The notes beneath the pieces are model-generated. The model saw only the letters and a list, made by a program, of their open reading frames with translations. It was not told where the DNA came from and did not search any database. A DNA stretch of 64,000 nucleotides from contig JBAZYO010000010.1 of NCBI GenBank assembly GCA_041659285.1, positions 62,001-126,000 of the forward strand. The letters are read 5' to 3'. The translations under genes and the position numbers were made by a program. The DNA is from Vicinamibacterales bacterium. GTDB lineage: Bacteria > Acidobacteriota > Vicinamibacteria > Vicinamibacterales > UBA2999. Below are positions 54,454 through 62,502 of this stretch, piece after piece (position 1 is the stretch's first letter; each line of letters opens with the position of its first letter).

Positions 54454-57342
54454 ATGAATTGGAAGACTTTGAGAGTGGCGTGGATGACGTCGATCGCGCT
54501 GGCGGTGGCACTTGCGGGTGCGGCCGAAGCGCAGCAACAAACCGGTGCCATTACCGGCCGGGCCACCGACACCAGCGGAGGCGCGCTTCCGGGCGTGACG
54601 GTGTCGGTGACCAGTCCCAACCTGATCGGCGGTGCGCGCACCGCGGTCACTGATGAACTCGGTGTCTATCGCTTCACGCTTTTGCCGGGCGGCCAGTACA
54701 CGATTTCGTTCGTGCTCCCGGGCTTCGCGACCTTGAACGTGCAGCAGGTAAACCTGAACGCGGGCGCCACCGCGACCATCAACGGCAAGATGGAAGTGGC
54801 GGCGTTGCAGGAAAGCGTCACGGTCACCAGCCAGTCGCCGACCATCGACCTCGAGTCGGCCAACGTCGCGGTCAACTGGGATCAGCAGAAGCTCGACGAC
54901 CTGCCATCCAGCCGCAGCCTGACCGGCCTGGTGTCGATGATTCCCGGCCTCTACGCGACGTCGTTCGACGTCGGCGGCTCGAACTTCGGCACCGGCTCCG
55001 GTCCGGCCGCGCGCACCTTCGGCCGCGCCGGCGGCGGCGTGGTCAGCTACGACGGCATGATCTGGGACCAGACCTACGGCGACTTCGGCACGTATGAAGA
55101 AGCGCAGATCACGACGGCCGCCAAGGGCGCCGACGCGATGAACCCGGGCGTGACCATGAACCTGGTGGTCAAGTCGGGCAGCAACGTCTTCAAGGGCGTC
55201 GGCTCGGCGAACTACCAGTCCGGCGACTTCCAGGGCAAGAACGTCACGCCCGAACTGCTGGCCAAGGGTTACGCGCCCGGCGTGAACAAGTTCACGAGCT
55301 ACAAGGACTTCTACGGTGAAATCGGCGGCCCGATCCTCAAGGATCGCCTCTGGTTCTACGCCAGCCACCGCGACGCGTCGTCCGGCAACCTGATCCCGGG
55401 CTTCATCAGCCTGGCCGATCGGCAGCAGGTCGAGTTCTACACCAAGCTGCAGGATCCGACCGGCAAGATCACCTACCAGATCACCAAGAACAACAAGTTC
55501 GAGGGCATGTTCCAGGTGGGACGCAAGTGGCAGCCGTATCGCACGGCCAGCCGGTACGTGCCGCTCGAATCGACGCAGAACCAGGACTCGTGGTCGCTGG
55601 TCGGTCCGTCGTTCAAGTGGCTCTCGATTCTTTCGTCGCGGGCGACGTTTGACGCCAGCTTGCAGCGCGGCGGCTACTGGTGGCCCGACGTGCCATGGAC
55701 GACGGATGTCCGCAAGACGGATCTGGCGACCAACAACGGCCCGACGCGCGGCGCCTTCCTCGAAACCGATCGCAAGCCGCGACGCTGGCAGTACGGCGCC
55801 ACCTTCGCGTACTTCGCGAACCTGTGGGGCCGGAACCACGAACTGAAGTCGGGTTACCTCGGTTGGCGCAACATGGTGGAAACCAAGAACATCGGCTACC
55901 CGAATCAGCAGCAGTATCGCTATCGCAGCCTCGCCGGCGATCCGGGATGCAACGAGGCGCAAAACTACGATGGCTGTTTCACGCGGCCCGACTCGGTGCT
56001 CGTCTACGACTACCCGAACACGACGGCCTCAGGCGAGTGGTACAACTCGGCCTACCTGAACGACAAGATCACCCTCAGCCGCAAGCTGACGCTGAACATC
56101 GGCGTGCGATTCGATCGCTACTCGAGCTTCCTGCCCGAGCAGGGCAACCCCGGCACCGGCCCCTTCGCGGCCACGAACATCTACCCTTACAAGGGTGAGG
56201 AGAACTTCCCGATCTACCAGTCGCTGGTGCCGCGCGTGTCGGCCGTCTACGACCTGACCGGCGAAGGCCGGGTGGCGGTGCGCGCCAGCTACGGCCGCTA
56301 TGTCGGCGGCAGTTCCGGCGCGTCGGCGAATCCCGGACCGGGCGGCGCCGACGTCAACCCCAACGCCATCATCACGCGGACCTACTCGAACTGGGATGGC
56401 CGCATTCCGTACACGCCCGTCGCCGCCAACCTGACCTCCACGGCCGGCGGAGGCACAAGCCGTACGATCGATCCGAATCTCAAGGGGCCATTCGTAGACG
56501 AGTACACGGCCGGCCTCGACCTCGGCCTGAGCCGCGTCGTGACGTTGCAGTTCAATTACGTGCGGAAGATGGACGGCAACGGCAACCAGTCGATCAACCT
56601 GGCGCTGCCGTACGAGGCCTACACCGCAACACGGACGGGCATCGACCCGGGTCGCGACAACGTCACCGGCACCGCCGACGACCGGACGCTGATCGTCTAC
56701 TCGGTGCCGAACACCTATCCGACGTTCGGTCGAAACATCGAGCGTATCGTGCAGGCCGCGGGTAACAACCGCTACCACGCATTTGGCACGACGCTGAACA
56801 AGCAGCTCTCCAACAACTACTCGTTCTTGGTGTCGTTCGACGCCGACTATCGCGACCTCCGCGACAACGCGGCGCGGAATCCGAACGAGGCGCTGTACGG
56901 TCCACAGTCCGGCAATATCTCAGGTAGCAACCTGGGCACCGGCAACTATCAGTTCGCCGCCTCGTCGTGGAACTACTCGGTGCGTGTGAGCGGCAGCTAC
57001 CAGCTCCCCTGGGGCCTGATGTTCGCCACCTCATTCCTCGCCCAGAGCGGCGAGCCGTACTTCCGCGAAGTGCAGATTCGCGACGCCAGCAACACCAACA
57101 TCCCGATCCGCATCGAGCCGCAGGCCGGCCGCTACGAGTGGACGAAGATTTGGGACAACAAGCTGTCGAAGCGGTTCAAGACGTTCGGCAACCAGTCGGT
57201 CGAAGGGACACTCGACCTCTTCAACTCGCTGAACACCAACACGATCTTCGGGCAGACCAATCGCAACGGGTCGACCTACCTGGCGCCGACGGACATCATC
57301 GCGCCGCGTGTGTTCCGCCTGGGCGTGCGCTACCGCTTCTAG
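54454..57342 (+). CDS. TonB-dependent receptor, Oar-like with carboxypeptidase-regulatory domain
   Basis: A 962-residue outer-membrane receptor. Signal peptide about 1-26, a carboxypeptidase-regulatory-like sandwich (about 28-115; GAITGRATDTSGGALPGVTV), a plug region (about 125-245; RTFGRAGGGVVSYDGMIWD) and a barrel that ends LGVRYRF. The plug has a Gly-rich loop and lacks a clear TonB box in the visible sequence. It differs strongly from the receptor at 34611. The ATG has a GGGGGG site 6 bases upstream. It is flanked by an M28 peptidase (divergent) and a toxin-antitoxin pair; peptide or protein uptake is plausible. Confidence 0.9.
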   Translation: MNWKTLRVAWMTSIALAVALAGAAEAQQQTGAITGRATDTSGGALPGVTVSVTSPNLIGGARTAVTDELGVYRFTLLPGGQYTISFVLPGFATLNVQQVNLNAGATATINGKMEVAALQESVTVTSQSPTIDLESANVAVNWDQQKLDDLPSSRSLTGLVSMIPGLYATSFDVGGSNFGTGSGPAARTFGRAGGGVVSYDGMIWDQTYGDFGTYEEAQITTAAKGADAMNPGVTMNLVVKSGSNVFKGVGSANYQSGDFQGKNVTPELLAKGYAPGVNKFTSYKDFYGEIGGPILKDRLWFYASHRDASSGNLIPGFISLADRQQVEFYTKLQDPTGKITYQITKNNKFEGMFQVGRKWQPYRTASRYVPLESTQNQDSWSLVGPSFKWLSILSSRATFDASLQRGGYWWPDVPWTTDVRKTDLATNNGPTRGAFLETDRKPRRWQYGATFAYFANLWGRNHELKSGYLGWRNMVETKNIGYPNQQQYRYRSLAGDPGCNEAQNYDGCFTRPDSVLVYDYPNTTASGEWYNSAYLNDKITLSRKLTLNIGVRFDRYSSFLPEQGNPGTGPFAATNIYPYKGEENFPIYQSLVPRVSAVYDLTGEGRVAVRASYGRYVGGSSGASANPGPGGADVNPNAIITRTYSNWDGRIPYTPVAANLTSTAGGGTSRTIDPNLKGPFVDEYTAGLDLGLSRVVTLQFNYVRKMDGNGNQSINLALPYEAYTATRTGIDPGRDNVTGTADDRTLIVYSVPNTYPTFGRNIERIVQAAGNNRYHAFGTTLNKQLSNNYSFLVSFDADYRDLRDNAARNPNEALYGPQSGNISGSNLGTGNYQFAASSWNYSVRVSGSYQLPWGLMFATSFLAQSGEPYFREVQIRDASNTNIPIRIEPQAGRYEWTKIWDNKLSKRFKTFGNQSVEGTLDLFNSLNTNTIFGQTNRNGSTYLAPTDIIAPRVFRLGVRYRF

Positions 57343-57375
57343 GGAGGAGATCAGGACCCTCTCAAGATCAGGAGA

Positions 57376-57410
57376 CATCGGCCGGGCATTTTGACAGTGC
57401 CCGGCCGATG
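57376..57410 (+). repeat. 13-bp perfect inverted repeat with TTGACA in its loop
   Basis: Arms CATCGGCCGGGCA (57376-57388) and TGCCCGGCCGATG (57398-57410) enclose TTTTGACAG. It lies between the end of the TonB receptor gene and the second toxin-antitoxin pair. It could be the terminator of the former and an operator for the latter, since TTGACA in the loop is the -35 of the antitoxin promoter. Confidence 0.7.
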
Positions 57411-57426
57411 TGCTACCTTGTGCTAC
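57391..57426 (+). promoter_or_regulatory. Promoter and repeats before the second antitoxin
   Basis: TTGACA (57391-57396) and TACCTT (57414-57419) are 17 bases apart; the -10 ends 7 bases before the ATG at 57427. GTGCTAC occurs at 57410-57416 and 57420-57426, one helical turn apart, straddling the -10 and touching the start codon. No ribosome-binding site is present. Confidence 0.6.
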
Positions 57427-57738
57427 ATGATGGATATCGAAGTGGCGCGACGCGGCCCAGCTAGTGTCGGTGTCCGTGAATTGCGCCAGAATCTGTCGAT
57501 TTACCTCGATCGCGTAAAGCTCGGGGAGACGCTGAGCGTCACCGAGTATGGTCAGGTGGTGGCCATTCTCGCGCCGCTGCCGGCCGCACAACTCACCACC
57601 CTGGAACGTCTGGTCGGCGAAGGCCGCGCGTCCGCCCCAACCCGATCGCTCAAGGCGCTTCCACCAGCCACGCCCGGCCTGCCGGGCGCACCTCGCAGTG
57701 AAGATGTGATTGCGGACCTGCGTGACGAGCGCTTGTGA
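57427..57738 (+). CDS. Phd/YefM-type antitoxin
   Basis: A 103-residue protein. The N-terminal block PASVGVRELRQNLSIYLDRVKLGETLSVTEYGQVVAILAP is the Phd/YefM fold that binds DNA as a dimer; the C-terminal 40 residues (from LERLVGEGRA) are the toxin-binding tail. ATG 57427 is preferred (ATG 57430 is adjacent), with upstream start codons rejected because the promoter lies there. The stop overlaps the toxin start (GTGA). It is probably autoregulated through the adjacent repeats. Confidence 0.87.
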   Translation: MMDIEVARRGPASVGVRELRQNLSIYLDRVKLGETLSVTEYGQVVAILAPLPAAQLTTLERLVGEGRASAPTRSLKALPPATPGLPGAPRSEDVIADLRDERL

Positions 57739-58157
57739 GAGTCGCGTATTTTGATTCGTCGGCGATCGTCAAACTCGTGCACCTCGAGCCCGAGTCGCAG
57801 GCGCTGATCGATTACCTGGGTGATCCGGAGATCGAAGCATCAACGTCGGTGCTCGCCGAAGTCGAGGTGCTGCGGGCGCTGCGGCGCTTGCGCGCGGCCG
57901 GCTCGGAGGCCACGGAAGCGATGCGCGGGTTCTTCCTGCTGAACCTCGACGCCGGGATCCGCGAAGACGCCGGGCAGTTGGGCGCGGCAACCCTGCGTTC
58001 GCTCGACGCCATTCACCTCGCCACGGCGCTGTCGATCGACGATGAAGTCGAGTTCATCACCTACGACGAGCGCCTGGCGGCGGCGGCCCGCGAGCATCGC
58101 CTGCGAGTCGTGCAACCCGGCAGGGCCAGCACGACCAGTTTCGTCCCTGGGGTGTAG
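57735..58157 (+). CDS. vapC: PIN-domain toxin, VapC-type ribonuclease
   Basis: A 140-residue PIN-domain protein with the acidic residues of the active site: Asp7 (VAYFDSSAIVK), Glu in SVLAEVEVLRAL, Asp in RSLDAIHLATAL and Asp in FITYDERLAA. The GTG start overlaps the antitoxin stop by four bases. It is a different subfamily from the toxin at 17002, and the partner is Phd-like rather than ribbon-helix-helix. Confidence 0.88.
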   Translation: MRVAYFDSSAIVKLVHLEPESQALIDYLGDPEIEASTSVLAEVEVLRALRRLRAAGSEATEAMRGFFLLNLDAGIREDAGQLGAATLRSLDAIHLATALSIDDEVEFITYDERLAAAAREHRLRVVQPGRASTTSFVPGV

Positions 58158-58194
58158 GCCGGTAGAATAGGCAACTCAGGTGCCCAAACCAGGG

Positions 58195-58280
58195 CCGCAG
58201 ATGACACAGATAGCGCAGAAGGAAATGCCAAAAGATGCCTAAGCCCCTGAAGACTCTGTTGTTATCTGCGTCATCTGTGG
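58195..58280. repeat. Interspersed inverted repeat overlapping a signal peptide
   Basis: Arms at 58195-58213 and 58262-58280 agree at 16 of 19 positions, around the word CAGATGAC. The right arm lies inside the gene starting at 58235 and encodes residues 10-16 of its signal peptide. Confidence 0.5.
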
Positions 58281-59374
58281 CTCTGATGGTGATGTCGGTG
58301 TCATCGGCGGCCCCTGAGGCACAATCGGCGGCGTCTGAACGCACCTTTCTGAGTCGCGTGCGCCGCCTCACCGTGGAAGGCAAGCGCGCCGGCGAGGGTT
58401 ATTGGTCGCCAGACGGCAAGCGCCTGGTGTTCCAGAGCGAGCGCGACCCGGCCAACCCGTTCTACCAAATCTACGTGCTCGACTTCGCCACCGGCGGCAC
58501 CAAGCGCATCTCGCCCGGCACGGGCAAGACCACGTGCGCGTTCTTCCGGCCGGGCAGCGACGAGATCATGTTCGGGTCCACGCATCTCGATCCCAAGTCG
58601 AAGCAGTACCAGGATGACGAGCTGGCCTTCCGCGCCTCCGGCAAGCAGCGCCGCTACGCCTGGGACTACGACGCGTCGATGGACATCTTCGCGTTCAGCG
58701 AGAAGACCGGGACGATGAAGCAGTTGACCACGGCCAAGGGTTACGACGCCGAGGGCGGCTACTCGCCCGACGGCCAGCGGATCGTGTTCTCGTCGATGCG
58801 CGACGCCTACAACCGCACGCTGTCGGCGGCCGAGCAGAAGCAGCTCGAACTCGACGCCTCGTACTTCGCCGAGGTCTACATCATGAAGGCCGACGGCTCC
58901 GGCCAGAAACGCCTCACCGATTTGCCCGGCTACGATGGCGGCACCTTCTTCACGAAAGACGGCCGCATCGTGTGGCGCCACTTCGACGAGGGTGGCCTGA
59001 TCGCCAACGTCTGGACGATGAAAGCGGACGGCACCGACAAGAAGCAGATCACCGACTTCGGCGCCATGAGCTGGGCGCCCTACGAGCACCCGTCCGGTGA
59101 GTACTTCCTGTTTGCCTCCAACAAGCTCGGCTTCGAGAACTTCGAGGTGTACATGGTGGACAAGGCGGGCACCAAGGAGCCGGTGCGGATCACCTACACC
59201 GACGGCTTCGACGGGCTCCCCGTGCCGTCGCCGGATGGCACACAGATCGCGTTCACGTCGAGCCGCGCCGGCGGCACCGGCGCCGCCGGCCAGATCTACC
59301 TGGCGCAGTGGAACCACGAGGCGGCGATGGCGGCGCTGAAGGCAGCTCCGCCGCGCAAGCCAGGCGGCAAGTAG
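58235..59374 (+). CDS. Exported TolB/PD40-type beta-propeller protein
   Basis: A 379-residue protein. A hydrophobic signal peptide is followed by WD40-like PD40 repeats: YWSPDGKRLVFQSERD, YSPDGQRIVFSSMRD, MKADGSGQKRLTDLPGYDG and PVPSPDGTQIAFTSSRAGG. The fold is that of TolB and the N-terminal domain of S9 peptidases, but no hydrolase domain follows. It probably binds peptides or proteins. The gene start lies inside a repeat hairpin, so its signal peptide was partly formed from repeat DNA. An M28 peptidase gene follows. Confidence 0.82.
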   Translation: MPKPLKTLLLSASSVALMVMSVSSAAPEAQSAASERTFLSRVRRLTVEGKRAGEGYWSPDGKRLVFQSERDPANPFYQIYVLDFATGGTKRISPGTGKTTCAFFRPGSDEIMFGSTHLDPKSKQYQDDELAFRASGKQRRYAWDYDASMDIFAFSEKTGTMKQLTTAKGYDAEGGYSPDGQRIVFSSMRDAYNRTLSAAEQKQLELDASYFAEVYIMKADGSGQKRLTDLPGYDGGTFFTKDGRIVWRHFDEGGLIANVWTMKADGTDKKQITDFGAMSWAPYEHPSGEYFLFASNKLGFENFEVYMVDKAGTKEPVRITYTDGFDGLPVPSPDGTQIAFTSSRAGGTGAAGQIYLAQWNHEAAMAALKAAPPRKPGGK

Positions 59375-59387
59375 GTAGTGCCAGGAG

Positions 59388-59407
59388 GCCGGCACTTCAG
59401 TGCCGGC
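59388..59407 (+). repeat. Perfect 9-bp palindrome between the PD40 and M28 genes
   Basis: GCCGGCACT and AGTGCCGGC are perfect complements around TC. There is no T-run, so it may be a REP-like element or an RNA stability hairpin rather than a terminator. Confidence 0.5.
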
Positions 59408-59422
59408 AGCAGAGACACGAAC

Positions 59423-61249
59423 ATGAAAAACACATTTCGCCTGATTCTTGGCATCGTCGCCACGGCTTTCCTCGTGGCCACCCCGCACGCGCAGACGGCC
59501 ACCGCCGTGCAGTCGCGGACCAGGACGCACGTCGAGACGCTGGCCTCCGACAAGTTCGAGGGCCGGCTCACCGGTTCGCCGGGCGAGAAGCTCGCCGGCG
59601 ACTACATCATCAGCGAGCTGAAGCGCATTGGCGCCAAGCCGCTGCCGGGGATGACCGACTTCCGCATTCCGTTCACGTTCACGGCCGGCTCGAAGGACGG
59701 CGGGACGACGGTCACCGTCACCAAGGACGCCGGCGGCGCGCAGACCTTTACCGGGGCGACGACGGTGCAGGCGCTGTCGTTCTCTGATACCGCCGAGGCC
59801 ACCGGGCGGGTCGTCTTCGCCGGCTATGGCCTGGTGGTGCCCGAGGCGCAGAACTTCGGCTACGACAGCTACGCCGGCCTCGAGGTGAAGGACAAGATCG
59901 TCGTGGTCTTGCGTTACTTCCCGGAAGACGCCGACCAGAAGACGCGCGCGATTCTCGCCCGCTACGCCGACCTGCGCTACAAGGCGCAGGCGGCCCGCCA
60001 GCGCGGCGCCAAGGGCATGCTCGTGATCACCGGACCGCGCTCGCCCAACGCCGGCGCCGTGGTGCCGATGAGTTTCGACACCGCCATCGCCGGCTCCGGC
60101 ATTGTCGCCGCCAGCGTCGGCAGTGACGCATTCGCGCCGATCATCGCGGCGTCGGGCAAGTCGCTGGAAGAGGTGCAGAAGGAGTTCGACAGCGGCAACC
60201 CGCACGTGGCGGGCTTCGCCATCCCCGGCATCATGGTGACGCTGAAGGCCAACGTCATCCGCCAGCAGCAGACCGGCAACAACGTGGTGGCCTACCTGCC
60301 GGCGACTACCCCGACGACGGGCATCAACAAGCCGTGGGTGGCGGTGGGCGCCCATTACGATCACCTCGGCCGCGGCACCACCGGTGGGTCGCTCGCGGGC
60401 CAGGATGAGAAGAACGCCATTCACCATGGCGCCGACGACAACGCCTCCGGCACGGCCACCGCGCTCGCCGTGGCCGAGGCCTTCGGCAAGCAGGCGCGCA
60501 AGCGCAACCTGCTGATCGCGTTCTGGTCCGGCGAAGAGCTCGGCTTGCTGGGCTCGAACGCGTTTGTCACCAAGCCGCCCTTCCCGCTCGAGACGATGGC
60601 CGCCTACCTCAACTTCGACATGGTGGGCCGCGTCGCCGATAACAAGCTCACCGTGCAGGCCACCGGCACCAGCGCGATGTGGCCGAAGCTGCTCGAGCAG
60701 GCCAACGTCGCCGCCGGCTTCGACCTCGTGCTGCAGGAAGATCCCTATCAGCCGACCGACGTCGGCAGTTTCAACATCGCGAGCGTGGCCTGCCTCACCT
60801 TCTTCACTGGGGCGCACCAGGAGTACCACAAGCCCAGCGACACCGCCGAGAAGATCAACTACGAGGACCTCGTCCGCGTCGGTGAGCTGGCCTCGGGCGT
60901 CGTCAAGCGGCTGATGGATTCGCCCGACGCCCCGCTGTTCACCAAGGTCGAGCAGAAGACCGAGACCGGCGGCCGCGCCGGCCTGCGGCTGTTCACCGGC
61001 ACCATTCCCGACTACGCCTCGGACGTGAAGGGCCTGCTGCTCGGCGGCGTGATTGGCGGCGGCCCGGCGGAACAGGCCGGCCTCACCAAGGGCGACGTGG
61101 TCATCGAGATTGCCGGCCAGTCGATCACCAACATCTACGACTACACGTTCGCGCTGGAGTTGCTGAAGATCGGCCAGCCCGCCAAGGTGGTGTTCATGCG
61201 CGGCGGCGAGCGCAAGGAAACCACGCTGACGCCGGCGGCGCGCAAGTAA
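59423..61249 (+). CDS. Secreted M28 metallopeptidase with PA and PDZ domains
   Basis: A 608-residue exported peptidase. Signal peptide about 1-24; a PA domain inserted at about 120-290 (ARQRGAKGMLVITGP); the M28 metal site with GAHYDHLG, HGADDNASGTA, SGEELGLLG, NFDMVG and HKPSDT; a PDZ domain at about 510-605 (GGVIGGGPAEQAGLTKGDVV). The combination of PA, M28 and PDZ fits a membrane or periplasmic aminopeptidase with autoregulation or substrate docking. ATG 59423 is chosen for the signal peptide; a longer in-frame start overlaps the upstream palindrome. A Rieske gene starts 3 bases after it. Confidence 0.9.
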   Translation: MKNTFRLILGIVATAFLVATPHAQTATAVQSRTRTHVETLASDKFEGRLTGSPGEKLAGDYIISELKRIGAKPLPGMTDFRIPFTFTAGSKDGGTTVTVTKDAGGAQTFTGATTVQALSFSDTAEATGRVVFAGYGLVVPEAQNFGYDSYAGLEVKDKIVVVLRYFPEDADQKTRAILARYADLRYKAQAARQRGAKGMLVITGPRSPNAGAVVPMSFDTAIAGSGIVAASVGSDAFAPIIAASGKSLEEVQKEFDSGNPHVAGFAIPGIMVTLKANVIRQQQTGNNVVAYLPATTPTTGINKPWVAVGAHYDHLGRGTTGGSLAGQDEKNAIHHGADDNASGTATALAVAEAFGKQARKRNLLIAFWSGEELGLLGSNAFVTKPPFPLETMAAYLNFDMVGRVADNKLTVQATGTSAMWPKLLEQANVAAGFDLVLQEDPYQPTDVGSFNIASVACLTFFTGAHQEYHKPSDTAEKINYEDLVRVGELASGVVKRLMDSPDAPLFTKVEQKTETGGRAGLRLFTGTIPDYASDVKGLLLGGVIGGGPAEQAGLTKGDVVIEIAGQSITNIYDYTFALELLKIGQPAKVVFMRGGERKETTLTPAARK

Positions 61250-61251
61250 CG

Positions 61252-61575
61252 GTGTCGGGCACCGTTCCAGGGTTTGCGATCGTCGGCAAGGTCGCCGACT
61301 TCGAGCCGGGCAAGGGCCGCATGGTGGTGGTCAGCGGCCGCCACGTGGCGCTGTTCCGGCTCGGCGACCAGTTTCACGCGCTCGACAATCTCTGCCTCCA
61401 CCGGGGCGGGCCCCTCTGTGAGGGCCCGATCGACCGGGGCGTCGTCACCTGCCCGTGGCACGGGTGGTCGTATGAGATTGCCACCGGCACCATGGTGCAG
61501 GATCCCCGCGTCGGCGTCTCGCGCCACGAGGTGCGGATCGAGGGCGACGCGGTCGCCGTTCGGCTGACGGACTGA
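61252..61575 (+). CDS. Rieske [2Fe-2S] ferredoxin-like protein
   Basis: A 107-residue small Rieske protein. The cluster is bound by C48-L-H50 and C67-P-W-H70 (CLHRGG and CPWHGW). The length and the overall sequence match Rieske ferredoxins or the small subunit of nitrite reductase (NirD-like). It has no signal peptide, so it is cytoplasmic, with a GTG start. It directly follows the M28 gene but is probably unrelated to it. Downstream are only gene remnants, so its original partner may have been lost. Confidence 0.85.
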   Translation: MSGTVPGFAIVGKVADFEPGKGRMVVVSGRHVALFRLGDQFHALDNLCLHRGGPLCEGPIDRGVVTCPWHGWSYEIATGTMVQDPRVGVSRHEVRIEGDAVAVRLTD

Positions 61576-61604
61576 GACGCGAGCGACGCCGCCGGGGGGC
61601 GGGC

Positions 61605-61750
61605 GCCGGGGTCGGCGAGGCGAGCAACGCGTCCAGCGTCTGCTGGAACGCGGCGAACGACACCGCGCCGTTCAGCCGGCGCAACGCCCGCACCTTGCCG
61701 CCTTCCATGGTACCGATGAAGAACATCGGCGTGCCGCCGACACCGGCGCG
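61605..61750 (-). pseudogene. C-terminal remnant of a DsbA-like thioredoxin-fold protein
   Basis: The minus strand reads AGVGGTPMFFIG, a Gly-rich linker and VSFAAFQQTLDALLA. This is the cis-Pro loop and last helix of DsbA/thioredoxin-4 proteins (V-GTPTFFING...F--ALD). The N-terminal half with its CXXC is absent, and the frame runs on without a stop into the Rieske gene. Confidence 0.55.
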
Positions 61751-61752
61751 CG

Positions 61753-61983
61753 GTCGAGATCTCGCTGCGTCCACAGCACTACCTGTAAGCCATCGCCCAC
61801 ACGATGATTTTCGTGTACTGGGGATTCTATTGGCCTCCCATTCAAGAGGCGGCTCCCCTGATCGCGGCGCAGATCGTTTTTGCGTACGCCTTTGACATCC
61901 TCACCGGCGCGACCCACATCACGTGGGGTGAGGAAATCGCCACGCTGCTAACCATGCCGCCGCAGATGTATCTCTTCATCTTC
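61753..61983 (+). pseudogene. Remnant of an RnfD/NQR2-like membrane protein with a stop codon
   Basis: In one frame the DNA reads VEISLRPQHYL, a TAA at 61786-61788, then AIAHTMIFVYWGFYWPPI and AAPLIAAQIVFAYAFDILTG, then THITWGEEIATLLTMPP and a short hydrophobic stretch. This resembles the first helix of the RnfD-like membrane proteins that are common in Acidobacteriota, joined to a later part of the same family, so an internal deletion is likely. The family call is from memory. Confidence 0.5.
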
Positions 61984-61986
61984 CTG

Positions 61987-62489
61987 GTCACACCGTGCCC
62001 TTCTGGGAAGACGCATGCCGTGACGGACGGGTGAAGGCATGCGGGAACCTGGACGCAGATCAACGCGCGGTACTGTAATGGCGGATCGGGGCTTTCGCGG
62101 CAGGCACGCGGACATTCAAGCACGACGACCCCAGGATAGAAGACTACGCGCTCTTGCTTCAGGAGGGACGGGGCCCCATCGCCGACACGACGTCCTTCGA
62201 TGTCTACGCCCGAGCTTGCGCACAGCGATGGGTTGCGGGTTGTGGAAGCCTCGGCGACGCCTACTTCCAGAAAGGGGGCCCGGACCGGCCTCGAGGGGTG
62301 ACGCTCTGGCAGCAAGCCTGCGACAACGGACATTCGGGCAGTTGCGCCAACCTTGGCGTGATGCACCGTCTTGGAGACGGGGTTCCAAAGGACAACTCCA
62401 AGGCGGCTGCTGACATCAAGAGGGCCTGCGACCTGGGCCTTGAACGTGCGTGTGGTCTTGCAAAGGAACTGAAGGACGAAGGCTACTAA
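61987..62489 (+). pseudogene. Broken Sel1-repeat protein
   Basis: One frame reads VPFWEDACRDGRVKACGNL, a TAA at 62076-62078, then an open stretch with VTLWQQACDNGHSGSCANLG and KAAADIKRACDLGLERACGL, which are Sel1 (tetratricopeptide-like) repeats. The first part is homologous to the later repeats, so the TAA breaks an original longer gene. The remaining frame could start only at a TTG (62154) without a ribosome-binding site. A short functional protein of 111 residues cannot be ruled out. Confidence 0.55.
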
Positions 62490-62502
62490 GGTCAGCCGAC
62501 CC

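Noticed and set aside
53641..55962. Minus-strand open frame of 773 codons across the M28 and TonB genes
   Set aside because: It is in a shifted frame of a real M28 gene and antisense to a real TonB gene; composition is Arg-rich shadow.
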